Below are positions 1 to 10,747 of a stretch of DNA of 54,530 nt, piece by piece. The DNA comes from Carex sylvatica. Its lineage: Eukaryota > Streptophyta > Magnoliopsida > Poales > Cyperaceae. A program made the position numbers and the translations under genes. How positions within the stretch are numbered: position 1 is the stretch's first letter; the number at the start of each line of letters is the position of its first letter. The stretch lies in contig CAXKVR010000162.1 of the NCBI GenBank assembly GCA_964058845.1, forward strand, positions 1 through 54,530. The letters are read 5' to 3'. The notes beneath the pieces were generated by a model. That model searched no databases. It worked only from the letters and a program-made list of their open reading frames with translations, and was not told where the DNA came from.

Positions 1-2
1 AG

Positions 3-2404
3 GATTCAGCAACGGGACGTAGCAGGGGATTTGGATTTGTGGAGTATTACAATCATGCATGTGCTGATTATGCACTAAAGAAACTGTCAAAACCTGATTT
101 CAAGCTCGATACAAATTCACCAACCATCAGCTGGGCGGACCCCAGGGGCTCCACCGAACCTGGCACTAAATCTCAGGTGGGTTGGTGTTTTTCTTAGTGT
201 CCCTTTGTGATTATATTCATTGAAATTGGATTTGGAGGATTTACTACATGGGTTGAAGCATGCAATAGTGGTCTTCTCTGAAGTATTTCTTCTTCATGCA
301 CATCTTACTTTTTCAATGCCTCTGATATATAGAAACTAAAACCCTTGCCGTTTGAGTTCTGTTATATCAGGTGAAGGCGGTGTATGTGAAAAATTTACCG
401 AAAGATGTGACAGATAAGCAGATAAGGGAACTATTTGAGAGGCATGGGGAGATAGAAAAGGTGGTGCTTCCTCCGCCCAAAGCAGGGCATGAGAAGAGAT
501 ATGCCTTTGTTCACTTTAGGGAGCGTGCCAGTGCCATGAAAGCTCTCCAAAACACTGAGCGCTATGAACTTGATGGTATTGTCTAATTTATTATAATGCT
601 AGTTATGTTCAAGGATTATATCATTCACAACTGTACAAAAAACATAGGAATAACATATTTTATACGGCAAATCTTTTTAAAAAGCATAAAGGTTTGTTGC
701 ATGTGACATTCTCATGTTTTACACGGAATGTGCCATATTACTGTCCCTCCTTGTTTTCTTGGTTCTAGAATATTGATACTTAATTGCTTTCAGGTCCTGT
801 ACCAGTGCATGTTCATGAAATGTTGTTCTCAAAATTCAATTACCAGATTAACTGATGCACGCTATACTGGAGAATTGCAAACTGCCGAAGATAATGTTTC
901 CAAATGATGTCCTTAAATGTTGTAAAGAACAGCCCATGCCCCTTTGATAAATACAGGAAGATGCATCTTATTATGAGTTATGTAATCTGGGCTGTTCTAT
1001 AAAAGAACACCGTGATTTGAATGCATGGTCCTTCATATTTTTGCCGTTTCTCCAATAGAGTTTAGCATTTTCAATTTGGTAAATCTTGGATTTACAGACA
1101 TATTTTTTTTCCGTGCTAATTAGTAAATAACCGAAGACTGTTTTGGAATAATTCTTTTTCCTCGATTTTCAACATGTTTATATATTTATTAAGTTTCATA
1201 ACCTCTTCTGCTGATATTTGTTATCTCCAACTTTATCCAAAACAGGAGAAGTGCTGGAATGTTCCTTGGCAAAGCCACAGACAGATAAGAAGCCTGAAGT
1301 CGGTCACACTACACACCGGGGCCCACCCATTGCGATGCCCAATTATTCATCCCGGTCTGGCTATGGCATGGCGTATGGTTCTGTACCTCCTGCTTATTTG
1401 CCGCCGGTACTCTTCTCTCATGTTTTTGGGAAATCATAGGGGATAATATTGACAACAAAATTATTTTGATAACCAACATCCAAATTTCAAGTTTGGAAAT
1501 TTAAAAGCTAAAATGACAGATTTTTTTTTTATCATTCAGATATACCTTGTATCAAATTTGTGTGTGTTATTTGAGAATTGTTTGGTCACTGATCAAAAGT
1601 TGATAGAACTAAACTATCAACTATTCAAATCACTCAATTTGTTGTCAAGATAAACTATTCCCATTGTTTGTTGTTATTGCCCATCTTTTTAATTCTATAG
1701 GTGGACTACAACTTGCATCATTCTTATTATTCCATAGGCAAAGACAGTTAATTGTTGGGTATATTTGTAGATAAGGTAAAATATTAGGAACACGTTGTTC
1801 TTAAATATATTGGATTTGTTTGATATAATACAGCAAATGATGGCTCCTCCTGGTATGGCAATGGTGCCTATGGTATTACCTGATGGCCGTCTTGGCTATG
1901 TCATGTGAGTTACCTTTTTCTCTTTTAAAAAAAAAAAAAAAAAAACATTAAAATCTAATTACTTTTCTTCATATGCAATGGTGCCTGTGGTAGGATTTGT
2001 CTGCAATGCTTTCTAAAATTAGCCCAGATTTTCATAAATAAAGCAACAAATTAGATCCCAATCTAGCATGAAATGGGCAATTGAATCTCACTTTTAAGTA
2101 TGACTTGAAAATTATCCCAAAACTGTCGATATGTCAATAAAAAACGATAAGAAACAGAGAAAATGCTCAATAACTTCAGTGGTAGTCTAAGCTGATCGAC
2201 TATTCAGCAGAAACATAAGAATAGCATAATAATATTCCTGTTCAGATCAGAAGGTATCAATAAATGGTTTGTCGGTGCAGGCAGCAGCCCGCAATGGGCT
2301 CAACCCACAACAGAGGCAATAACAGAGGTGGGTCCCGAGGATCAGGTGGGGTCAGGAGAGGTAGCGACAATAACCGTGGAGGCAAGAGATTTCGGCATTT
2401 TTAA
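3..2404 (+). CDS. LIF2: hnRNP-Q/R-like RNA-binding protein (LIF2-like), 3' part of gene
   Basis: Five exons are visible: 3-176 (continues upstream of the window), 371-575, 1246-1406, 1834-1904 and 2281-2404, ending in TAA. All have GT/AG borders and joining them keeps one frame. The first exon is the end of an RRM (RNP1-like GFGFVEY). The second is a further RRM with RNP2 VYVKNL and RNP1 RYAFVHF, followed by LECSLAKPQ, the linker typical of plant hnRNP-Q/R proteins such as LHP1-INTERACTING FACTOR 2. The tail is Met/Pro/Tyr-rich and then an RGG-like Gly/Arg stretch (residues such as NNRGGSRGSGG). From the family, a nuclear RNA-binding role is expected. Assignment to LIF2 rather than a paralogue is by recognition of the domain order only; the symbol is tentative, the family is secure. 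Confidence 0.88.
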
Positions 2405-3010
2405 TTTTTCTTTTCTTTTCTTTTGGAATGTATTTTGTATTTTGTATTTTGTTGTGCGTCAATCTCATTGCTGTTGTAGAACTGGAGCTAGAATGTCATT
2501 TCATGTTTAACCATAATCTAAAATATATGTTGCGGGTAGTTATGTGTAATTTAGTTGTAGGATCCTGGATATTTGTTTCTAAGTTCAACCCTTTTTATTT
2601 GTCAAGAAGTTGTGCTCATGAAAAATAATATAATTGACAGAATCTGAACTTGATTTTTGTAAATTTCATGCTTTCTAACGAGTAGATATGAACCATTGAT
2701 GTACCAATAAAACATGCTATAGGTCGTGACGCAGACTTGTAAATTTGAATCACCCGCAACTTGGATCTCTAACTACAGTGTGCATAGTAAACGCAGTAAG
2801 ATTCTAAGGTACATTTATCGCTTAATCAGGAATTCATATCCTCAGACAAATTTTCAGGTTTCTGCATAGTCGACTGTATCACACATTGTATAATCAAGAG
2901 AATTGAAATACATGCATTGGATATGCCACTGTTAGAATATTGCCTTTGATTTTGTCGAGGGAAATGATTTTACAAATTGATGCACAACTCAGCAGTCGGC
3001 ACAGTTCAGT

Positions 3011-3196
3011 GAGTCCGTGTCCCCCCGTACCTGAGGTACAATTTTAAAAAAATGGACGACCCAGATCAATCCAGCTAGGCTAAACTCAATCCGGAGCCAG
3101 TTGAGACTTTAGGGGTTTGCTTTGAGATTCGTGCCACATGAAAAGAACGGTCCAGATTTATGACTTGCACTTGGGTACCTGGGTTGATACGGATTC
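3011..3196. mobile_element. Mutator-type MITE, 186 bp (GTACCTGAGG subfamily)
   Basis: The element is flanked by a perfect 9-bp duplication CAGTTCAGT (3002-3010 and 3197-3205). Ends are imperfect inverted repeats of about 30 bp: GAGTCCGTGTCCCCCCGTAC on the left, and GAATCCGTATCAACCCAGGT on the complement of the right. A second copy with its own 9-bp duplication lies at 37741-37930 and a damaged one at 15415. A 9-bp TSD is typical of the Mutator superfamily. There is no coding capacity. Confidence 0.85.
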
Positions 3197-3205
3197 CAGT
3201 TCAGT

Positions 3206-5008
3206 TGACTCTTATCATTTTCGGAGCACTAACATTCTTTTCTTTTCTTTTTGCTTTCAGGTGTGCTTTTTTTTTTAAATCCAAATTAACTATTTTTTCG
3301 AGCAGAGTTTTCCTTGCGAGGGTTGCTCAAAATTATAAAATACATAGTTCACTGATAACTTTAATATTTTCTTTAGAGTAAAGATATTATCCCCGTGAGT
3401 TAGTCCTCTAATTGTCTCCCTCATCAACCTAACTGATCAGATTCTCTTGTAGTCTAACTTCTCAACAACCTTTCTCGATCTTACAAGAAAATAAAAAATA
3501 TCTCAATGGAGGAGAAGAGATCTGATCCTCCTTCTATTAAAAAAACCTCGACGGTCTCTGCCCTCCGGCCACCGAGATCGCGACCCCCTCCGCCGCCCCC
3601 CCCTCGCGCCTGATCAGCACCCTGGGTGCTCCCTCTGCTCGCCACCTTTTTTATCTAGTACAAAACTCGGATCCGATCGGCCTGGATCAGTTTCAAACTT
3701 CCAACCTGGACAAGAAGCATAGAGGAATGTGAGTTGGCGTTCAAGGTGAGTATGGGTAACGATTTATCGTTAGTGGTGCTAGCGTCGGACCTCGGCATCG
3801 ACGGCAGTTGCAGGGAAGAGGAGAGTGACGAGGTGGCGTGGCAGTGGAAATTGCAGGGAAGAGGACTTCTTGGATTTGGAACAACTCCAGTTCATGCGCC
3901 TTGAGGGGATCCGATAAGGCTGGAAATCAAATTTTTCAGATTGTTGGAAAGTTTTTCTCAGATCCGAAACTCAAGAGAAGTTTTTATTCACTATTTATTT
4001 GTTTTAGGATCAAAATCTTATATGGTCCGATCTTATTTAGCTTGTATAGATACTAATAAAAAAAGAACAAAAATTTCTTTCTTGCCGACTTCTCCTCCTT
4101 GTTATAATGTTTTTAATTTTCTATATAATTGATTTTCTTTCTTCTTTATTCACATTAATTTGGTACCGAATGAAAACTGCATTATACCAATATTTTTCTC
4201 TTTATGCCAAATCAATTTTGCTATTTTATGCATTCTAAATTTTGCTGCCAATTGGTACCAGTGAAAAAAATTGATTCTGATACTGTTAGAGACTGTTTTG
4301 TAAGTTTTTATTTTTACATGTTAATATAGTTTTCTGGCTTTATATTATTTTCAATTTTATGAACTTGATAAATATGAATACTAAGTGTTTTAAATATTAA
4401 TAATTTAAATAAAACATGTATAAAAAAAATAATAACATATTTTATGTCTGAACTATTAATAAAATATATGCATCACAATAACACCAAAATTTAACCTAGT
4501 AGATATGAATACTTTCTATTTTAAAAATTAGTAAAATACATATGTATCACAGTAACATCAAAATTAGACCAATTGAATATGAATACTTGTTGTCTTAACT
4601 ATTGCTATTTACCGTTTCATATATTAATAATTTGAATATTGTCAATCTAAAAATTCATACTTCAATAGTTAGATATGAATACTTCATATGATAGATATCA
4701 CGCATAAGTATTAATACTAAGTTTTTCAGGTATCAATAAAATTTCGTATTACATATTAATACAACATAAATATACGCACATCAATGCAAAGTGTCAACAC
4801 TTTTCTATTACATATTAATACAATCAAGCTCCAACCAGAGTCCTTCGTAAAAAAACGCTAAATTAAGATACTTCACAACGTAACAATTCATACTTCAGTT
4901 ATATATCATCTATGTCAAATCTTAGATTCTAAAATAATATATTTGTTGGCAACTCCACAACTGTTGAAGTATTATTTTAGCTTTCTAATGTTTTATTCAC
5001 TTTATCGT
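3206..5008. other. Intergenic, no gene recognised
   Basis: No exon with recognisable protein similarity is seen. A short GC-rich island at about 3540-3900 has short open frames that look non-coding. From 4370 to 4830 the DNA is very AT-rich and repeats the motif ATATGAATACT several times, similar in flavour to the ATAAATACT-rich repeat at 40.2 and 48.3 kb. It is probably old transposon sequence. Confidence 0.5.
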
Positions 5009-5018
5009 CTTATTAAGG

Positions 5019-6070
5019 TCATGGCCGGTCCTGGTGCTGGGCAGCCAGAGCGACTCCTCCGAACTCCAAAATAAAAATATTTTGTATATATTAAAAATAA
5101 ATAAAATATTAGATACCAAACTTTGAATATATAAATGATTCAAGCTTTTCTATTATGATCTATTGGCATATCAATAAAAAATTGTATACAGTATTGTAAA
5201 TAACGGTATGCGCTCGTCGAACGGACGGAATATCGTCAATCGATTAACCAGTATGCGGCCGATTAATCAGAATTGTGTGGACAGTTTTGTATTTTTATTA
5301 AAATTATGTGTATATATTCATAATTTATTAAAAATAATTTATTTAACTCATCAAACTTATCAAATAAACTAAATTTAACTTAGTTATATTATTATAACAT
5401 GACACTACGCTTAAATATAAACAAGCACTTTACATGTGTAAGTAACACATTTATTTAATGAAAAATAAATTCGAGAATTAAGCATTTTCAAATACCAATA
5501 ATATATTATTTGAAAGACATGAAATATTTCAACATAAAATCACTAAAATTAGTTTGTAATAACAACTTAATTTAATATATGAACATGCTGTACTAATTGA
5601 AAAAATTATATCATTAAGTAAGAAAAATATATGGTATATAAATAATAGAGAAATTAATCAATTAATTCAAAATAAGTAAGAAGAAAAATCATACATAGAA
5701 AAATTGAATGTATAGTCAAGCACAAATAAAACTGCAATACATGATTTGTGAAACTTATTATCACAGTCACAGAAAAAAAAAGCAATGTAAAAATAAATAT
5801 TCACTATAATAAATAAAAATAAATGAGAATAAACGAAAATAAACGAACGATCAAACGAGAATAAACAAAATAATTAGAAATAATCGGCCAATTAATCGAA
5901 AACATTCACTAATAAACATCCGATAAGTGTATTCATAAAAGTTTGACCGCCGTTAATGATTAAACAGGCATATAATCAATTGTTAAGACCGTTTTTACAA
6001 CACTAGTATATATATAAAGAGTTTAAAATTTTCTTTCGCCTCGGATCCCAAACTCTCCATGACCGGCCCT
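5019..6070. mobile_element. hAT-like non-autonomous element, hosting a nested insertion
   Basis: Direct repeat CTTATTAAGG flanks the unit (5009-5018 and 6069-6078; 8-10 bp depending on where the element end is drawn). The ends contain inverted GGCCGGTCCTGG (left) and GGCCGGTCATGG (complement of right). Most of the interior is a second element (5189-6005), so the host itself was only about 230 bp. Classification as hAT rests on the roughly 8-bp TSD and the GGCCGGTC-type end; no transposase is present. Confidence 0.65.
5189..6005. mobile_element. Nested hAT-like element, about 817 bp
   Basis: The left end is CAGTATTGTAAATAACGGTA; the complement of the right end is TAGTGTTGTAAAAACGGTC, an hAT-like inverted pair. 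The subterminal sequence (TATGCGCTCGTCGAACGGAC, and GATTAATCxG motifs) matches a 194-bp relative at 44908-45101 that has a clean 8-bp TSD. The interior is AT-rich and non-coding. The TSD of this copy is not clean. Confidence 0.65.
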
Positions 6071-6213
6071 TATTAAGGCTACCAAATTCAACAGCGAATC
6101 TAACACATCTCCCATCTTTTTAGCTTGTCAAGACTTTTGTGATGTAAAACTTTGACGGTTCATATTTCGTTTTGGTTAATATCTCTATTTATATGAACAA
6201 TAGTCAATTTTCC

Positions 6214-6334
6214 GGGTAAAGATCTTAACAGAGAAGTTTTAGCTACATGCAGCGTATGAACCATATGCAAGCATTATAGTATGTTGTATGTACACTGCAT
6301 GAAGTTAAAACTGCTCTGTTAAAATCTTTATCCC
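6214..6334. mobile_element. Small MITE-like inverted repeat, 121 bp
   Basis: Two arms of about 38 bp face each other. The left reads GGGTAAAGATCTTAACAGAG and goes on to TTTTAGCTACATGCAG; the complement of the right reads GGGATAAAGATTTTAACAGA and goes on to TTTTAACTTCATGCAG. Only about 45 bp separate them. No convincing TSD was found, so the element type is open. Confidence 0.6.
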
Positions 6335-6637
6335 ATTATGCATTCACATATGCTTTAGTCAATCAAAAACAAATATCTTGTCACGGTCGACTTTTTCTTT
6401 TCTCTAATTTGACAAACAAATTGGAGGCGTACCATATCCAAATATATATGGAAACGAAAATGACGGTTCCATTTGTTTCGTACTTTATCTACTTGCAAAT
6501 CAGATTATTCGTTCATTTAGATCAAAAACCCAAATGTAATCAGCATGACTCACTGTCATTGTGGGTCCCATTTCTTATGAAGTCCATACAATTTAAGACT
6601 TCTTTTGCCGACGCCGCTAGGTCTTAGGAAGCATAGA

Positions 6638-6871
6638 CGGCCATTTTTATTAATACCCCTAAAAAAAAACTAAATTTTAACAATATCTCTGCAATTAATT
6701 TTTTTTTATTACTACCCTGACCACCAGGCCCACGGGCGGCCCATTTATTGAAGGAAACCGCCAGGGCCCAAGGCGGTCCACTACCCCAAGAAAACCGCCC
6801 CACTCCTGGGCGGTCCACTACCCCAAGCAAACCGCCCCCCCCTGGCGGTCCACTATGCATTATATTTTCCC
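6638..6871. repeat. Left terminal inverted repeat of the MULE, with internal sub-repeats
   Basis: This matches the complement of 10506-10738 over its whole length, with a few differences in the C-runs. The inner half contains repeats of the unit GGCGGTCCACTACCCCAAG separated by AAACCGCCC blocks, which can themselves fold because GGCGG and CCGCC alternate. Tandem sub-repeats in long ends are common in Mutator-like elements and may be transposase-binding units (inference). Confidence 0.88.
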
Positions 6872-6997
6872 TCCTCTGCCTCATTCTCTCTCTTCTCTGC
6901 CTCATTCCTCATTCCGAATAAAATCGAATTCGCGCCCGTCTCCTGTAACGACAGGTATTATTTTATAAATTCTTTTTAATTATTACTAATTAGTCAA

Positions 6998-7052
6998 TTA
7001 CCGTAGCATTACTGTAGCATTACCGTAGCATTACTGTAGCATTACCGTAGCA
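6998..7052. repeat. 11-bp tandem repeat, about 5 copies
   Basis: The unit is TTACCGTAGCA alternating with TTACTGTAGCA, with perfect spacing. It lies between the left inverted repeat and the mudrA-like ATG of the MULE, where the element's own promoter would be. Confidence 0.8.
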
Positions 7053-7166
7053 ACACGTAATTTTTTTTTAAATTAGCCATTTATTATTGTGCTCGTTATA
7101 ATTACTGAACAATTATTATAATACTTATAAAATTATTTTTTTTAAATGTAGTTTGTTAAGTAAAAG

Positions 7167-8306
7167 ATGTTAGTTGCACTGTATATGGGCGGCAAGCTAC
7201 AAAAGGGTGTAGATGGCGTGTATTACACGAAAGACGCGGCATTTGGCTTCGAGGTTAATGAAAATACCACATTTCAGGAACTTAAGCATATAATATACGA
7301 AAATATTGCTGTAAACCCCAACAGGTATGAAATAGAATTGGCTACACGGATTGACAACTCACAAAGGGGTGGGGCGGGGGGTAGACCTTACTTTGTGAGG
7401 TTTCCAATAACAGATGTGAATTTGTGGAGAGCTGTGTACACTCAATTTGAGTCTAGTGGGGTCTCTGTAATGGACATATATTTAAAGAGGGTTCCCCGAG
7501 GTGGGGCTGGACCTTCTAGTGCGGCCGGAGCTGGACCTTCTAGTGCGGCCGGAGCTGGACCTTCCGGTTATGACAACCCGGGGTACCACCACCACTCCCC
7601 TTATGACAACCAGGGGTACCACCACCACTCCCCTTATGACAACCAGGGGTACCAGCACCACTCCCTTTATGACAACCAGGGATACCACCACAACTCTCCT
7701 TATGACAACCAGGGATACCACCACCACTCTCCTTATGCCAACCAAGGGTACCACCACAACTCTCCTGAAAATATTGAAGATTTACCACCACCACCCAGAC
7801 AGACACCCATAATCCCTAGATTTCCAACTATGCCAGAGTCAGGACCGGTACCCGTTAATCGAACTGATATTGATATTGATGTTGATGCTATTGATGTCAT
7901 ACCAGAAAATGAAATAGAAACGGGAGATGAATACGAAGGGATCTGGGAATCTGATGACTTATCAGATGGCGATGCAAATGCACCAGGTTTATCCAGGGAA
8001 GAAAAATTCCCGATTAGAGGTCGGGGAAATAAGCATCCGGTCGCCACATTCAACGATACCACAGCTTTTGAAGAGGCAGACATTAGTTATTTTGGCCCTC
8101 GTGTTGTATACAATGACGAACTTGCCCCAGGGCAACTTTATACCAACATAGATGAACTTATAAAAAAAATCTACGAGACTCATGTTCACGGCAACTGGGA
8201 ATGTAAAATACACAAAAGGGATCGAACAAGGTTAGTTGTGCTGTGTAAAACTCACCCGCGGTGCGAGTTTCGCCTTTTTGCATCGGCAATTAGTGAAATA
8301 CAGTAA
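7167..8306 (+). pseudogene. Truncated mudrA-like transposase (N-terminal and DNA-binding part only)
   Basis: The 379-residue frame opens with a PB1-like N-terminal region common in plant MULE proteins (MLVALYMGGKLQKGVDGVYY). It has a Gly/Ser/Ala repeat near residues 112-133, then six 11-residue units of the type YDNQGYHHHSP (7569-7766), and an acidic stretch. At residues 325-375 a MuDR-type DNA-binding domain begins (LYTNIDELIKKIY, then LVVLCKTHPRCEFRLFAS). The frame stops right after this domain. The DDE catalytic core and SWIM zinc finger of a full MudrA (roughly twice this length or more) are missing, replaced by an antisense PMD fragment. It is therefore most likely a non-functional remnant, although the frame is free of stops. 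Confidence 0.82.
7569..7766 (+). repeat. Six 33-bp coding repeats (YDNQGYHHHSP units)
   Basis: Each 33-bp unit begins TATGACAACCAGGGGTACCA and encodes Tyr-Asp-Asn-Gln-Gly-Tyr-His-His-His/Asn-Ser-Pro. Copies differ by a few bases and the frame is kept, as expected for a recent in-frame expansion inside the MULE ORF. The last unit has Ala for Asp. Confidence 0.9.
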
Positions 8307-9069
8307 CCAGAAAACCGTAAGTCATCCTCATCCTTCTTCTTCTTCTTCAATTTCTTCTGCATATTTTTTGGATGACACCCCAGCAACTCCGGTATCATCA
8401 TCTGCAGGTCTGGATGGTCTGAGATGCCACCTATGGGGACACCATCGATAGGTAAACCCCATAGGGCGCTCACATCAACAAGTGTGACTGTCATCTCCCC
8501 AACCGGAAGATGAAATGTATGGGTCTCAGGTCGCCATATCTCGGCTAGACCATGCATAAGAGATACATCGATCTTACTCTGCGGCATGGTGGCAATCTGA
8601 TACAATCCAAGATTAATGAGGCATCGCTGCATCAGTGGATGTGCAACGAACGGAATCTCTGACCTGCGGTGCCTCACCGTAAGCATGACATCGTCCTGTA
8701 TTTATTATCAATTTGTAAGACTCAAATCGTGTCATTTTTTAGTACTATTTAACATTACGTATAAAAATCACGTACCTCAATAGATGCCAACGAGACACGG
8801 TGCTTAACATGATGAGTCCATAGAAGAGGACTGAAAGTGTCAGGATCATGCCAACCATCTCTACGCCCAGTCTGAGATGACGGATCCGCTCCAGTCGGAT
8901 CCTCAAATTTTGCTCCAGCCATATCCTCATATGACTGCTCCGCTCCACCCGAGGATGGACCCGCTCCAGTCGGATCCACTGAGGATGGACCCGCTACAGG
9001 CGGATCCATAGCATCTGGACCCGCTGCAGTCGCTTGTGGGTCTCTCCACCGTCTAGAAGATCTACGCAT
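8252..9069 (-). pseudogene. Truncated plant mobile domain (PMD, MAIN-like) gene
   Basis: Exon 1 (9069-8776) starts MRRSSRRWRDPQ and has Asp/Pro/Gly-rich repeats (DPTGAGPSS). It ends at a GTACGT donor, followed by an 80-bp intron. Exon 2 (from 8695) carries the PMD core: SKIDVSLMHGLAEIWRPETH, FHLPVGEMTVTLVDVSALWG, LPIDGVPIGG and PELLG. This WRPETHTFHLP / GEMTVTLxDV pattern is typical of the aminotransferase-like plant mobile domain found in MAIN/MAIL proteins and in plant transposons. Similarity ends near 8310, where the sequence meets the tail of the mudrA-like ORF; the rest of the frame to 8252 is antisense to that ORF. Only the N-terminal part of the domain remains. Confidence 0.8.
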
Positions 9070-9956
9070 ACTACATTTAAAAAAATATATATAATCAATC
9101 ACAATAATTAAAAAATAGTAACTACACATATTTTTATTATTACAACAACAATTCATCTCACCATATTTGTAAAATATATATCTAACCAATAACCGAAACA
9201 CATGAATTTTAATCGAATTTTGATTATAACAAATTACCAAATAACTACATGTGCTCGCAATTTATCAGATAAATTTCAAAATAATAATTTCTTTTATTCA
9301 AATTTATGTTTGAAAATATTATTAAGTTTTATACGTTTTGCAACTACTATTTCTATGAAATTTCAATTAAAAGATACGTACCATACAACTTTTTACATCC
9401 TGTCACAAAGAGGTCCCTAGGCAGGGACTGTTTTATAAACAAATTAATTTTTCTAAGCAAATTAATTATATTTACTACTAAATTTTATTCACCATTAACC
9501 ATTAAATTTTATAAAAATAGAAAATTTTATTTACTATTAAATTTTATAAAAATATGAAATTTGCAAGAAAAACAAAAAACTGCAATTCACTTAATAACGA
9601 ATAGGCAATTTTTAAACTAATTTTGATATACTTTAAAATAATTTATTTTTACTTAAAATTAATTTCTATTAATATATATACATGTCTTTCGTCAATTAAC
9701 GTCAAAAACCTCTCAACCCTAAATTTTGTAAACCATAAACTCTAACTTTATATTTCTAAACAAATCAAATAATTCAACCATAATAACCCCAAATTGAATC
9801 ATAAACCCTAAATTCAAAGAAGGGAATCATAAACTATACATTTTTAAGCAATTCACAATTCATAACCATAAACCCTAAATTGAACTATATCACATTCAAA
9901 AAAATTAAGCAATTCTACCATAATTATTTTTTTATTAATAATCCCCAATCCAAACA

Positions 9957-10255
9957 ATTCAATAAAGCACCCAATTCGACCAATTCGACCAATTCGACCA
10001 ATTCAACCAATTCAACCAATTCAACCAATTCAACTAATTGGAGCAATTCAACAAATTCGGAACAACTCTAATTCAACCATTATCGAGTCACAATTCAACC
10101 AATTCACCAATTCAACTAATTCAACTAATTCAACCAATTCAACCAATTCAACCAATTCAACCAATTCAACCAATTCAACCAATTCGGAACAACTCTAATT
10201 CAACCATTATCGAGTCACAATTCAACCAATTCATCAATTCAACTAATTCAACCAT
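9957..10255. repeat. 9-bp minisatellite (CCAATTCAA units)
   Basis: There are two arrays of a 9-bp unit, CAATTCAAC or CAATTCGAC. They are joined by a longer repeated segment (GGAACAACTCTAATTCAACC, then ATTATCGAGTCACAATTC) that occurs at about 10060 and again at about 10187. So there is a 9-bp repeat nested in a higher-order unit of about 130 bp. It lies inside the MULE and is non-coding. Confidence 0.88.
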
Positions 10256-10272
10256 TATCGATTCACTAATCT

Positions 10273-10292
10273 TAACCCTAACCCTAACCCTA
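10273..10292. repeat. Short telomere-like repeat (three CCCTAA units)
   Basis: Three CCCTAA hexamers in tandem are followed by AATTT. Scattered single AAACCCTAAATT boxes occur upstream between 9710 and 9875 in the same MULE. The usual plant telomere unit is seven bases (CCCTAAA); this array is the six-base form and too short to be a telomere. Confidence 0.7.
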
Positions 10293-10505
10293 AATTTAAC
10301 TAATCAAATCGAAAAAACTTACATTCAAGAGCGGGAAAGGAGCGAAGCAGTCACGGCGGCAGCGGCAGGGGCGGAGACAGGAGCGGCGACGCAAATCTTT
10401 TCTTCTTTTTTCTTCTTTTTTCTCTTTTTCTGGCTTGGTTCGGAGCAGGGGCAGAGGGGGGGCGGGATTAGGGCAGAGGAGGGGTGGGAGGGAGGGCTGC
10501 TGGGT

Positions 10506-10738
10506 GGGAAAATATAATGCATAGTGGACCGCCAGGGGGGGCGGTTTGCTTGGGGTAGTGGACCGCCCAGGCGTGGGGCGGTTTGCTTGGGGTAGTGGAC
10601 CGCCTTGGGCCCTGGCGGTTTCCTTCAATAAATGGGCCGCCCGTGGGCCTGGCGGTCGGGGTAGTAATAAAAAAAAATTAATTGCAGGGGCATTGTTAAA
10701 ATTTAGTTTTTTTTTAGGGGTATTAATAAAAATGGCCG
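10506..10738. repeat. Right terminal inverted repeat of the MULE
   Basis: This is the reverse complement of the left end (6638-6871), including the GGCGGTTTGCTTGGGGTAGT sub-repeats. It ends GGCCG immediately before the second AAGCATAGA duplication. Confidence 0.88.
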
Positions 10739-10747
10739 AAGCATAGA

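Larger units (their letters stand above)
6638..10738. mobile_element. Mutator-like element (MULE), 4101 bp, non-autonomous
   Basis: A perfect 9-bp TSD AAGCATAGA flanks it (6629-6637, 10739-10747). Termini CGGCCATTTTTATTAATACC and the complement of the right end are nearly identical for about 233 bp (6638-6871 and 10506-10738). Inside, left to right: an 11-bp tandem repeat, a truncated mudrA-like ORF on +, a truncated PMD-like gene on -, AT-rich DNA, a 9-bp minisatellite, CCCTAA repeats, and a GC-rich stretch next to the right end. No DDE catalytic domain is present, so mobility would need a transposase supplied in trans. The very similar ends suggest it is not ancient. Confidence 0.92.

Noticed and set aside
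10273..10292. Interstitial telomere or chromosome-end remnant
   Set aside because: Only three hexamers, inside a MULE, with no longer array nearby.
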